From NCBI GenBank assembly GCA_031266095.1, contig JAISBR010000125.1:1-34688 (forward strand): a stretch of DNA of 34,688 bases, written 5' to 3'. Numbering within the stretch: the stretch's first letter is position 1; the number at the start of each line of letters is the position of its first letter. Position numbers and translations under genes: made by a program. Shown in pieces: positions 25,541-34,042 of the stretch. Origin of the DNA: Treponema sp. GTDB taxonomy: Bacteria > Spirochaetota > Spirochaetia > Treponematales > Breznakiellaceae. The notes under the pieces were generated by a model. The model had not been told where the DNA came from, ran no database searches, and saw nothing but the letters and a program-made list of their open reading frames with translations.

Positions 25541-25862
25541 TTCTCAAGCGAGGGACGCACCCGCCCCTAAGTCTGGAGAGTACCCACCCCTAAGCGAGGG
25601 GCGTACCCTGCGCCAGGCGATCGCAGCCACCCGCGCCAGGCTATCGCAGCACCCTGCGCCAGCCTATCGCAGCCACCCGCGCCAGGCTATCGCAGCACCC
25701 CGCGCCAGCCTATCGCAGCATCCCGCGCCAGCCTATCGCAGCACCCTGCGCCAGCCTATCGCAGCACCCCGCGCCAGCCTATCGCAGCACCCCGCGCCAG
25801 GCTATCGCAGCATCCTGCGCCAGGCTATCGCAGCATCCACCCCTAAGCGGGGGGCGTGCCGG
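25541..25862. repeat. 23-bp tandem array C (two sequence families in one register)
   Basis: Fourteen units follow one another at exactly 23 bp. Units at 25541 (degenerate), 25564 and 25587 carry the CCCCTAAG...GGGGCGTACC family, which is array B in reverse. Ten units from 25610 to 25839 have consensus GCGCCAG(G/C)CTATCGCAGCACCC. At 25840 one unit of the first family returns without any phase change. The second family has a 17-bp quasi-palindromic core TGCG-N2-AG-N-CT-N2-CGCA, and its central base varies. Bases 25863-25913 show one further doubtful unit and nothing else. Confidence 0.93.
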
Positions 25863-25913
25863 TCCCTCAGCCGGGGGAGTCGGCCGCAAAACCAGGCTGG
25901 TGGGACCGTACAT

Positions 25914-28145
25914 CTATACCGTTGAAACAAGGACGCACCTGATATCCCGCGCGGCGCCGTTACTGTCCCGGATCAAGCGCGGTTCCGGGATATGCCGGGT
26001 ACATTCGGGCCGCGCCTGTGCGCAGCGGGGCGCAAAGGGGCAGCCCGGCTCGGGGTGTACCGGATCGGTGACTTTGCCGGGAATGGTGAGCAGCCTCCCC
26101 TGGGAATAGTGGCTGCCGAGGCGGGGGGAGGCGGCAAGCAGGGCGCCGGTGTAGGGGTGGCCGGGGCTGCGCATGATGTCGGCGGCGGCCCCGGATTCCA
26201 TCGCGAGTCCGCCGTACATCACCATGACGCGGTCGGAGATTTCCGCCACCAGGTCTATATCGTGGCTGATGAAGATGATCGAAATATTCCGGGTACGGCG
26301 CAGGGTTTTAAGCAGTTCGATGATCTGTTTCTGGATGGTTACGTCAAGCGCGGTGGTCGGCTCATCGGCGATAAGCAGTTCGCAGCCCTGGGCAAGGGCG
26401 AGGGCGATGCCGGCGCGCTGCAGCTGTCCGCCGGAGAACTGGTGCGGGAAATTAGAGAGCCGTTCCCCGCCCCGTTCCAGGCCCGTCTCGGCAAGCAGGG
26501 CCGCGGCTTTTTCCAGGGCCTCCCCTTTGGTGACGGCGGGATCGCTGTTCCTGAAGGTCTCAAAAAACACGCTGCCCAGGTTCTGCAGCGGATCATAGGA
26601 CCTCCCCGGCTCCTGAAAGATCATACCGATCTTTTTGCCCCAGTAGCGCCGCATCCGGGGGGCCGCGCGGCCGCGAAGCTCGGCCCCCTCATAGCGGATT
26701 GATCCCCCGACAAGGGCGTTCTTTGGCAGCAGCCCCGGAATCGCCAGGGTGCTCACGCTTTTCCCGGAGCCGCTCTCCCCCACAATGCCGAGACACTCAC
26801 CCCTCTGCACCGTAAACGAAAGTCCGCGGACCGCCCGGACGGTGAGCAGCTCCCGCCCCCGCCGCGTGCAGAAGTCAACCCGCAAATCGCGGACCGCCAA
26901 AAGCGGCTCGCCCGGAGCGGAATCGTCGTCCCCGCCCGCAGCGGGGCCGGTGTCCCGGCCCGAGGCGGGGCCGTTGTCCCCGCCTGAAGCAGGACCGTCG
27001 TCCCCGCCCGAGGCAGGGCCGTTAGCCGCGGCCGGTTCCTCTTCAGAGGACGCGGCCCCACCGGAGGACGCGGACTTGAAACGCCGCTTCCAAAAAGCCG
27101 GAGCGAACACCGTATGATACGGGTCAAAATAATCCCGCAGCGCGTCGCCGATAAAGTTGAAGGCCAGGGTTACCCCCAGGAGGAACCAGACCGGGTTTAA
27201 GAGCCAGGGATAGGCGCGCAGATTCGCCAGGGTAGAGACATCCCGCTTTATCAGGGAACCCCAGCTTACCGCCGGGTCGGTGATGCCCAGCCCCAGATAC
27301 GAGAGGACCGTTTCGGTCATGATGAAGCCGGGGATGCTGAGCGCGATACTCACGATAAGGAGGCTCGCCGTCTGGGGGATGATATGCTGCAAAATGATGA
27401 GCGGCGCCGGGATCATCTCAAGCCGGGCGTTGAGCACAAATTCTTCCCGCTTGATGGCGTGTACCATTCCGCGGATAGTACGGGCCGAACCGGGCCAGCT
27501 CACCAGGGAGAGAATCACCGTTATCATCATGTAAGATTGGCCGGAATCCATGGAAGCGGCCATGAGGGAACGGAGAAACAGGATGAGGTAGAGGCTGGGG
27601 ATGAGCATGAGGAATTCGGCGCAGCGCATGATGGACCAGTCCGCCGCGCCGCCGAAGTAGCCGGCAAGGCCCCCGAACAGCACCGCCAGGGCAAGGGAAA
27701 TGGCGGTCGCCACAAAGCCGATGGTGAGGGAAATACGGGAACCGTGGATGATGCGGGAAAAGAGGTCCCTCCCCAGGTTGTCCGTGCCCATGAGGAATAC
27801 CGGGTAGGCGCCGGGTTCCGTGGTAAAGAGCCGCCGCTCCATCGGGATAAGGCCCCAGAGCCGGTACGGCTCCCCCCTGCCCAAAAACCGGATGGGCGAG
27901 TACGCTCCCCGGATCCGGACGTACCGCCAGGTTACCGTATTGGTGACCCGGCATTCCTGGGCCTGGGGCTTCCCCTGGTACAAGCGGACATTGGGCGGAT
28001 GATAGCTTTTATCGTGGAACGAGGTATTGGCCGAATAGGGGGCGAAGAACTCGGCGAAGATCATGACCAGGTAAAGCAGCGTGAGGACAGCAAGCGAGCT
28101 TATCCCGATGGGCCGTGACTTTATATAGTCAAGAAACCGTTTCAC
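25914..28145 (-). CDS. Oligopeptide ABC transporter permease-ATPase fusion (OppC-OppD)
   Basis: The 743-aa product joins an OppC/DppC-type permease (about 1-350) to an OppD/DppD-type ATPase (about 405-743) in one frame. The permease part has MGTDNLGRDLFSRIIHGSR and the loop LSYLGLGITDPAVSWGSLI. The ATPase part has Walker A GESGSGKS, signature FSGGQLQRAG, Walker B LLIADEPTTALD, switch ISHD and the C-terminal oligo_HPY region with CPFAPRC. The joining segment (about 351-404) is low-complexity and contains four 8-residue repeats like GPASGGDD. No separate OppF ATPase follows. OppB lies 10 bp upstream. The fusion looks real because both halves are intact. Confidence 0.92.
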   Translation of the reverse strand: MKRFLDYIKSRPIGISSLAVLTLLYLVMIFAEFFAPYSANTSFHDKSYHPPNVRLYQGKPQAQECRVTNTVTWRYVRIRGAYSPIRFLGRGEPYRLWGLIPMERRLFTTEPGAYPVFLMGTDNLGRDLFSRIIHGSRISLTIGFVATAISLALAVLFGGLAGYFGGAADWSIMRCAEFLMLIPSLYLILFLRSLMAASMDSGQSYMMITVILSLVSWPGSARTIRGMVHAIKREEFVLNARLEMIPAPLIILQHIIPQTASLLIVSIALSIPGFIMTETVLSYLGLGITDPAVSWGSLIKRDVSTLANLRAYPWLLNPVWFLLGVTLAFNFIGDALRDYFDPYHTVFAPAFWKRRFKSASSGGAASSEEEPAAANGPASGGDDGPASGGDNGPASGRDTGPAAGGDDDSAPGEPLLAVRDLRVDFCTRRGRELLTVRAVRGLSFTVQRGECLGIVGESGSGKSVSTLAIPGLLPKNALVGGSIRYEGAELRGRAAPRMRRYWGKKIGMIFQEPGRSYDPLQNLGSVFFETFRNSDPAVTKGEALEKAAALLAETGLERGGERLSNFPHQFSGGQLQRAGIALALAQGCELLIADEPTTALDVTIQKQIIELLKTLRRTRNISIIFISHDIDLVAEISDRVMVMYGGLAMESGAAADIMRSPGHPYTGALLAASPRLGSHYSQGRLLTIPGKVTDPVHPEPGCPFAPRCAQARPECTRHIPEPRLIRDSNGAARDIRCVLVSTV
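26929..27024. repeat. Four 24-bp repeats coding the OppC-OppD linker
   Basis: In-frame repeats of 24 bp at 26929, 26953, 26977 and 27001 encode GPASGGDD-like octapeptides. The linker is Gly/Ala/Asp-rich and probably disordered. The copy number could change by slippage without breaking the frame. Confidence 0.85.
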
Positions 28146-28155
28146 GCGCCGGGCC

Positions 28156-29244
28156 TCACTCGTTACCGTACCTGATCCGGGGGTCTACCAGGGCCAGGAG
28201 TATGTCCGCCAGCACCATGCCCAGCAGCACGAGGAAGGAAATGAACATGATATTCGAAAGTACCAGGTTAATGTCTTCCTGAATAACCGCCTCGTACATG
28301 AGCCTCCCGATGCCCGGATAGGCGAAGATAATTTCCAGGATCAGGGAGCCTGAAAAGAGGCTTGCCAGCAGGTTGGCGCTGCCGGTGATATACGGGTTGA
28401 GGGTGTTCCGGAAGGCGTGGTTGAAGTAGATGCGCCACTCTTTGATGCCCCGGCTCCGCAGACTCGTGATGTAGGGCTGGCCCAGTTGATCCAGCATGGT
28501 GGCCCGGATCATCCGCAGGGTGCCGCCGATGCCGCCGAGGAACGCGGCGAGCAGGGGCAGGAAGACGTGATGGGCGTAGGAAAACACAAAACGCGCGGGG
28601 GCCTCTGCAAAGGGGAAGGGGGGATAGGCGGTTACCGGAAAGAGGCCGGTCACCGAGGCGAACAACTGCAGCAGGATGAGGAGCAGCAGCCCCGGAAAGG
28701 CGTGGAGCGCGAGGGCGAGGAAGGTTACGGCTATATCAACGCCGGTGCCCGCCTTGGTGGAAAAATACACTCCCAGCGCAAAGGAAAAAAAGGTGATCAG
28801 CACCAGTGACAGTATATTCAAGAGCAGCGAATTGACGAGCCGGGAGAGGATCAGAAAAGAAACCGGCGCCCGGGAGATAAGGCTCAGGCCCAGGTCGTGG
28901 TGGACGATCACCCGGTTAAGCCAGCGGAAGTACTGCACATAGAACGGCTGGTCCAGGCCCAAATCGGCCCGCCGGGCGGCAAGCTGCTCCGTGTTGAGGT
29001 TCCGCAGGTCCTGGCCCGCCCGTCCCCCGGTCTCGCTGAAGAGCTGCTGCAGCATGATCTGGTCCACAATATCACCCGGCGCCAGTTCCATAAGGCCGAA
29101 AACCGCGAGGCCCAAAAGGAAGAGCATCACCGCCATGGTGAGAATCCGGTTCAGTATATACGAGAGGAGCGGCATCCTACGCTTGAAAAGGTAGAATGGT
29201 TTCAGGAGGGGAGCGACTACTTTCTCCGCAATTAAACCGCTCAT
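28156..29244 (-). CDS. Oligopeptide ABC transporter permease (OppB/DppB type)
   Basis: The 362-aa protein has a short basic N-terminus, an N-terminal helix (MAVMLFLLGLAVFGLMEL) and five more helices. It carries the BPD_transp_1 loop LRSRGIKEWRIYFNHAFRNTLNP and the family end VDPRIRYGN. It pairs with the OppC domain of the fusion protein. It lies 17 bp after the OppA stop and 10 bp before the fusion. No good ribosome site precedes ATG 29244; an internal ATG at 29175 has none either. Confidence 0.92.
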   Translation of the reverse strand: MSGLIAEKVVAPLLKPFYLFKRRMPLLSYILNRILTMAVMLFLLGLAVFGLMELAPGDIVDQIMLQQLFSETGGRAGQDLRNLNTEQLAARRADLGLDQPFYVQYFRWLNRVIVHHDLGLSLISRAPVSFLILSRLVNSLLLNILSLVLITFFSFALGVYFSTKAGTGVDIAVTFLALALHAFPGLLLLILLQLFASVTGLFPVTAYPPFPFAEAPARFVFSYAHHVFLPLLAAFLGGIGGTLRMIRATMLDQLGQPYITSLRSRGIKEWRIYFNHAFRNTLNPYITGSANLLASLFSGSLILEIIFAYPGIGRLMYEAVIQEDINLVLSNIMFISFLVLLGMVLADILLALVDPRIRYGNE

Positions 29245-29261
29245 AGTGTACCGCCCGGTGC

Positions 29262-31079
29262 TTACTGTTTTAGAAAGATATGCCTGATTTCATAACTATT
29301 GAGGTTGTCGTAATACACATTGGAAAAATCCCAGCGGTCACGGAGGGCCCAGAAACTGCGGGAGCGCAAAAGGGAGATAACCGGGCACTCTTCCAGCAGG
29401 ATCTGCTGGAACTCGTCCCAAATCGCCTGGGCCTTTTCCCGGTCAATCGTGTAGCAGCCCTCGTTGTAGAGGTAGTCAAGCCGGGCTTCCCATTCGGTGG
29501 CGGGCTCGGCCTGGTTCGGATACCACATATGCAGATTGCCGGATGAGGGCCAGACATTGCTTCCCTGGCTCGGGAAAACGTTCGACCCCGAAAGTCCCAT
29601 AATCATGGAGTCCCATTCAAAGGTTCTCATCAGGATCTCTACCAGTTTCTGAAAATCCAGAATGCGGATATTCACCTTGATCCCCATCCCGGCCAGCTCA
29701 TCCCGTATGATAGACGCGATATCGCTGCTGATGGTGTTTTCGGAGTTGATGCTCAGGTCGAATTCAACGGCCCGGCCTTTCCCGTCACGCATGATCCCCC
29801 CGCTGTCTCGCCTGATGCCGATGGAGGCGAGCAACGCTTCCGCCCTTTGCCGATCGTAGAGGTACTGGAAGGTGATACCGGGATTGTAATACGGATTCGG
29901 TTCGGGGAAGACATAGAGCTTTGGCTCAGCCAGCCCCCGGTAGACCTGGGCGATGATCCGGTCACGGTTGAGGAGGCAGCTCATGGCCTGACGGAATTCC
30001 TTTTGGGTGAACCATTCGTACTGGGGTTTGTCCCGGCTGGTAACATTCTGGTTGAAGGTCCAGTAAGCGGCGCCGAGGGAACCTTCGGCGTTGAACACCG
30101 TGTAGCCTTCATGCTCACGGATTACCAGTTCGTCCAGGTCTTCGGGCCTGAGAGTGTAGCTTTCGGACTGCCCTTCTTTGAAGAGCAGGAACCGGGTGTT
30201 TTCCTCGGGGATGATCCTGACGATCTGTTCCTCAATATAGGGAATGGAAAGGCCGTTTGCGTCTTTTTTCCAGTAATCGGGATTCCGTTTATACACCAGC
30301 CGCTGGCCGGGAGTGTACTCAACCAGAAACCACTCGCCCATGGAGGGAATCATCCTGGGGTCGGAGGCGACGCTGAACACGTCCCGCACGGCCCCGTCCG
30401 CCCTTTTGGCGGGTTCGTAGATGTGCCGGGGGCCGAAATCCATATTGGTCGCCAGCAGCGGGTCGGCCACAATCCGGGGGAAGTGGAACGCGAAGCGGCG
30501 ATCATCGATCTTTTCGATGTCAACATGGCCCTCGCCGCCGTCGGGCATGGTGAGGAACTGCTGGTAATAGGCGGAACTCCCCATGGCCTCGTCCCCGCTG
30601 ATTTCATTGTACCAGAAGACCACGTCGTCACTGGTGACTTTTATTTTCCGGTCTGAATCGTAATAACTCCAGTAGAGATCGTCCCGCAGGGTACAGCGTA
30701 CCGTGAGGGTATCGGCCTCCGTGTCGGCGCTTACCTCAAATGAGGCGGCGAGCGGTATCCACTCCCGCCGCACAACGTCGTAATCAAAAAGGAGTTCGTG
30801 CATGTTGGCCACTACCGCTGTGGTGACGTTATCCGATTCAGCCACGAGGAGGTTAAAGCTCTTGGGGTCCTCCGCCATTACCGAATGCCATGTCCCCCCC
30901 AGCCTGCCCGGCGTGAATTCCTCACCCCGCCAGGGCTTGTTCACCGTCTTTGCCAGGACTTCCGCAAGGCCCTCGGTATTTACGGCCTCCAGTTCCTCAA
31001 AGGACAATTCTTCTTCTTTTGCACAGGAAACGAACGTGAAGAAGATACATACTAAGGCAATAATAACGCGGACTTTCAT
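29262..31079 (-). CDS. Oligopeptide-binding lipoprotein (OppA-type, SBP_bac_5)
   Basis: The 605-aa product has a signal peptide with lipobox FVSC (Cys19) and the extracytoplasmic SBP_bac_5 fold. Marks are the early DPKSFNLLVAESD, DDLYWSYYDSDRKIKVTSDDVVFWY, the YTPGQRLVYKRNPDYW motif and a C-terminal LRSRSFWALRDRWDF. It captures peptides or related solutes for the OppB/OppCD permease. The gene opens a three-gene operon. No clear ribosome site precedes ATG 31079, and a TATAGT lies unusually close to the start. Confidence 0.92.
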   Translation of the reverse strand: MKVRVIIALVCIFFTFVSCAKEEELSFEELEAVNTEGLAEVLAKTVNKPWRGEEFTPGRLGGTWHSVMAEDPKSFNLLVAESDNVTTAVVANMHELLFDYDVVRREWIPLAASFEVSADTEADTLTVRCTLRDDLYWSYYDSDRKIKVTSDDVVFWYNEISGDEAMGSSAYYQQFLTMPDGGEGHVDIEKIDDRRFAFHFPRIVADPLLATNMDFGPRHIYEPAKRADGAVRDVFSVASDPRMIPSMGEWFLVEYTPGQRLVYKRNPDYWKKDANGLSIPYIEEQIVRIIPEENTRFLLFKEGQSESYTLRPEDLDELVIREHEGYTVFNAEGSLGAAYWTFNQNVTSRDKPQYEWFTQKEFRQAMSCLLNRDRIIAQVYRGLAEPKLYVFPEPNPYYNPGITFQYLYDRQRAEALLASIGIRRDSGGIMRDGKGRAVEFDLSINSENTISSDIASIIRDELAGMGIKVNIRILDFQKLVEILMRTFEWDSMIMGLSGSNVFPSQGSNVWPSSGNLHMWYPNQAEPATEWEARLDYLYNEGCYTIDREKAQAIWDEFQQILLEECPVISLLRSRSFWALRDRWDFSNVYYDNLNSYEIRHIFLKQ

Positions 31080-31161
31080 GACACTATAGTAACCGGCGGG
31101 CCGTGTTTATTCAATAAGGCGGCGGATACACGGTCAGGAACGCCGCCGCGTCCGGCGCCTT

Positions 31162-31842
31162 TTACGCCGGTTTTACGTGACCCTTCGCGTTGGCCGGGTT
31201 AAAGGTATAGACATCCAAGTCCCCGTCATACGCGCACGAGCCCATGCGGGGTGAATTCGTAACCGGTAACAGCATTTCCTCGTCAGCATACTCAGGGTTC
31301 GCGGCACATTCCGCGCAGTAAAAGGGATTATCCTCATCGTACATAGACTCGGTATTGATATGCTCCGCGGGTTTTCCGCATTTACAGCAGACAAACTTCG
31401 GGGGAACATTGCGGGCCAGGAGGCGCACCGCCCCTTTTTGGGACGGACGGCGTACTTCCTCCACCACCGAAATAAGCAGTTCCGTGGTGGTCCCGAAATC
31501 ATAGTCATACCCCAGTGTTTCCCCGGGAAGAAAGTTTTGCAGTTTTCTGCTCATTCCGATGTGATTATGCCGCTGCCCCTCATAATAAAAGCCGCTCATG
31601 TGCCCGCAGCAGTCCAGCCATATCTTCCGCAGAAAATCGTCCAGGGCTCCCAGCGTCGCGGTCAGGGGAATATCCAGGTACAGCCAATAGTTTTTGTCAT
31701 AGGCCCCCTCCACCTTGAGCAGCAGCGCCTCCTGCCCCGCTTCTTCCACCATACACGTTTTGATGAGGTGATTCTTCATCGCGAGCTTACTCAATTGCTC
31801 TCCGCAGATATAACAATTTCCCGGCAGCGTGTCTTTTCCCAT
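31162..31842 (-). CDS. pRiA4b ORF-3-like domain protein with zinc-finger-like clusters
   Basis: ATG 31842 is chosen with AAGGA about 8 nt upstream; an earlier ATG at 31872 lacks one. The 226-aa product begins with a CxxC...H...C cluster (CYICGEQL to HLIKTC). The middle (about 45-150) has the PRiA4_ORF3 pattern, with WLYLDIPLTATLGALDDFLRKIW and YDYDFGTTTELLISVVEE. A second cluster (CCKCGKP ... CAEC) follows. Two metal-binding knuckles around a pRiA4b domain recur in this family. The function is unknown; links to mobile DNA have been suggested only by context. Confidence 0.75.
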   Translation of the reverse strand: MGKDTLPGNCYICGEQLSKLAMKNHLIKTCMVEEAGQEALLLKVEGAYDKNYWLYLDIPLTATLGALDDFLRKIWLDCCGHMSGFYYEGQRHNHIGMSRKLQNFLPGETLGYDYDFGTTTELLISVVEEVRRPSQKGAVRLLARNVPPKFVCCKCGKPAEHINTESMYDEDNPFYCAECAANPEYADEEMLLPVTNSPRMGSCAYDGDLDVYTFNPANAKGHVKPA

Positions 31843-31859
31843 AATAAATCCTTTTAAGG

Positions 31860-31894
31860 AGGCTTTCCCCAAAAGCGCATTTCCGGGAAAGCCT
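31860..31894 (-). promoter_or_regulatory. Hairpin in the 5' leader of the pRiA4b-type gene
   Basis: AGGCTTTCCC (31860-31869) and GGGAAAGCCT (31885-31894) are perfect 10-bp inverted arms with a 15-nt loop, ending about 18 nt before the start codon. A 10-bp palindrome CCTTTTAAGG lies between it and the start. In RNA it would sit beside the ribosome site and may control translation. On the plus strand a T-run follows only after a gap, so it is a poor terminator. Confidence 0.45.
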
Positions 31895-32000
31895 CAAGGT
31901 TAAGATTTTTTTAAGGTAAGCCGCCGTAAGGTTTTGGTCAAGTATCCAGGGAGCCCGCGCGCCGCCTGTCCGCCGGCCGCACAGCGCGCCCGCCGCTTTC

Positions 32001-33821
32001 TTAAGGCACTATCTTGCGGATACGATGATTATAGGCATCCGGCACATAGAGATTCCCCGCGCCGTCCAGCGCAACATCAAAGGGCAGATAAAACTGCGCC
32101 GCCGTAAGAGGTCCATCGACATAACCCATCGAACCGCCGGCAAAGGTCGTTACCGTTCCGGTGGCAATCTCTATCTTGCGGATACGGAAATTGTAGGTAT
32201 CCGCCACATAGAGATTCCCCGCGCCGTCCGCCGTCACCTTTACGGGCCTACTAAATCGCGCCAGCGTACCAATTCCATCGTCATTACCGGATACCGGTAT
32301 AGCTGCATCATCGCCGGCAAAGGTCGATACTTCTTTGGTGGCAATGACTATCTTGCGGATACAATGATTATTGTTATCCGCGACATAGAGATTCCCCGCG
32401 CCGTCCGCCGCCACGCCGACGGGATTACTAAATCTCGCCCCCGTACCGGTTCCATTGAGATAACCGTCCGTCGAGCCGGCAAGGGTCGTTACTTCTTTGG
32501 TGGCAATGACTATCTTGCGGATACGGCGATTACCGCTGTCCGCCACATAGAGATTCCCCGCGCCGTCCAGCGCCACGTCTGCGGGCTCATAAAATCGCGC
32601 CAGCGTACCAATTCCATCGTCATCATCAGATACAGGTACAGCCGCATCACTGCCGGCAAAGGTCGTTACCGCTCCTGAGGCAATCACTATCTTGCGGATA
32701 CAATGATTATGATAATCCGCCACATAGAGATTCCCCGCGCCGTCCAGCGCCACGCCGGAGGGCTGATTAAATAGCGCCGCCGTACCGGTTCCATCGGCAT
32801 AACCGTATACCGGTACAGCCGCATCACTGCCGGCAAAGGTCGTTACGTATCCTGAGGCAATATCTATCTTGCGGATATTATGATTAGCGGCATCCGCGAC
32901 ATAGAGATTCCCCGCGCCGTCCACCGCCACGCCTGCGGGCTGATTAAATCGCGCCGTTGCGGCGGGTCCGTCGGCATAACCGCCCGTCGTCGTCCCGCTG
33001 CCGGCAAGGGTTATGACATACCCGCCGGGGTAGACAAGATTTACCGTGTAAGCGGTGGTGAAGCCGCTCCCCGCGCCCACGCTGAAGGCCGGGCCGGTTC
33101 CCCGGGCGAGGGTCTCCTGCTTCGGCTCGCTCACATAGGCCGAGGTAGCCAGGCCGTTATTGGTGATGCTTATGTCCTGTTCCGCGAGGGCCTTGCTTAC
33201 GTTTATCTGCACCGCCTCCGCGGGGTCATAGTTGTTCAGGGCCACCGTGTACACCGCGTTCCCGGCGTAGACCGCGGTATAGGTCTGGCCCATGTAGTCC
33301 GCCGTAACGGCCGCGGGCATCGTATTGTCAAACACCATGGTGATTATGACCTTGTTGGGCTGGCCCGGGCCCACCTTTACCGTGGCGGAGCCGGTTCCCA
33401 CGTGGACGTGCCCGGCGGGCAAATACGCCTCAGCCGCGGCCTGCCACTCCCCCGCCGCGAGGGGGACCGTAACCGTGGGTTTCCCCGGCGGCGCGATAGC
33501 GGTTTTGACGGTCGAACCCCTGGTCAGGGTAAGACTGAACTCCAGCTGGTCTATGGTCGCCCCTGAAACCGCGGAACGGGAAGCGGACCGCTCCGCGCCG
33601 GGGAGCGTGATGGTTACCATGCTTTCGCCGTTTTCGCCGCCCTCAAGAGCCCCGTTTACGGGATGGGAGCAGGCAAGCGGGATAAGGCAGGCCGCCAGGA
33701 GCAGGAACGCCGCGGCGGAGAAGGCCTTTTTCGCTGTCTTTCGGTAGTTATGTACGCAAAATGTATGGGAGGGGGGGGGGGGGGGGCGGGTGGTTTTGAA
33801 ATATACACGATGGCCGGTCAT
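32001..33821 (-). CDS. NHL-repeat lipoprotein with a homopolymeric tract in its start region
   Basis: ATG 33821 has AAGGAG 8 nt upstream and no other in-frame start lies after the poly-C tract. The 606-aa product has 12 residues, a Pro run coded by 16 C, then a signal peptide and the lipobox IPLAC. An Ig-like region (about 65-165), a linker domain (about 165-265) and six NHL repeats (GVAVDGAGNLYVAD-like) follow, enough for a six-bladed propeller. NHL propellers bind proteins, glycans or RNA; outside the cell a glycan or protein role is likelier. It has its own promoter at 33854-33882. Exposure at the surface is inferred. Confidence 0.88.
   Translation of the reverse strand: MTGHRVYFKTTRPPPPPSHTFCVHNYRKTAKKAFSAAAFLLLAACLIPLACSHPVNGALEGGENGESMVTITLPGAERSASRSAVSGATIDQLEFSLTLTRGSTVKTAIAPPGKPTVTVPLAAGEWQAAAEAYLPAGHVHVGTGSATVKVGPGQPNKVIITMVFDNTMPAAVTADYMGQTYTAVYAGNAVYTVALNNYDPAEAVQINVSKALAEQDISITNNGLATSAYVSEPKQETLARGTGPAFSVGAGSGFTTAYTVNLVYPGGYVITLAGSGTTTGGYADGPAATARFNQPAGVAVDGAGNLYVADAANHNIRKIDIASGYVTTFAGSDAAVPVYGYADGTGTAALFNQPSGVALDGAGNLYVADYHNHCIRKIVIASGAVTTFAGSDAAVPVSDDDDGIGTLARFYEPADVALDGAGNLYVADSGNRRIRKIVIATKEVTTLAGSTDGYLNGTGTGARFSNPVGVAADGAGNLYVADNNNHCIRKIVIATKEVSTFAGDDAAIPVSGNDDGIGTLARFSRPVKVTADGAGNLYVADTYNFRIRKIEIATGTVTTFAGGSMGYVDGPLTAAQFYLPFDVALDGAGNLYVPDAYNHRIRKIVP
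32044..32922. repeat. Six long direct repeats encoding NHL blades
   Basis: The plus-strand segment ACATAGAGATTCCCCGCGCC recurs at 32044, 32206, 32383, 32545, 32722 and 32899. Spacings of 162 or 177 bp differ by a five-residue insert (DAAVP-like) in alternate blades. High DNA identity between blades would allow gain or loss of whole repeats by recombination. Confidence 0.85.
33771..33786. repeat. 16-bp poly-G/poly-C tract inside the lipoprotein gene
   Basis: Sixteen consecutive G on the plus strand correspond to C16 in the coding strand, codons 12-17 of the lipoprotein. The tract is between the start codon and the signal peptide, so loss or gain of one base would frameshift the whole protein. 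As sequenced the frame is open. Confidence 0.9.
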
Positions 33822-34042
33822 AATTGCACTCCTTAAAAAGTCGTAATGATTACATAATAGCGTTCTTTTCCGAAAATTTCAAGTTTCTTACGCATATACC
33901 GCGTAATTTCCCCGTATATAGCTCATTCGGGACACCCGCCGCCCGCGCGGAGCGTCCGCCGCTGCCGGGGCGCGCCCGTTTTGCCCCGGTATTGTTCCCC
34001 GGCCCGCACGGCCGCCGCCCAGCCTTCCCGGAGCCGCTCCCT
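33822..34042. other. Upstream region of the lipoprotein gene
   Basis: This stretch has the lipoprotein promoter, an AT-rich part to about 33940, then GC-rich sequence with no recognisable gene up to the palindromic array. A short open frame is present but has no support. Confidence 0.5.
33854..33882 (-). promoter_or_regulatory. Sigma70-type promoter of the NHL lipoprotein
   Basis: On the minus strand TTGAAA (33882-33877) and TATTAT (33859-33854) are separated by exactly 17 bp. The start codon is about 33 bp downstream with a good ribosome site. Confidence 0.65.

Noticed and set aside
26929..27124. OppC and OppD as two genes joined by a sequencing error
   Set aside because: The frame runs through an in-frame linker of four clean 24-bp repeats with no stop or start-site signal between the domains.
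31118..31147. Terminator between the pRiA4b-type gene and oppA
   Set aside because: GGCGGCG/CGCCGCC arms can pair, but the loop is 16 nt and no T-run follows on the minus strand.
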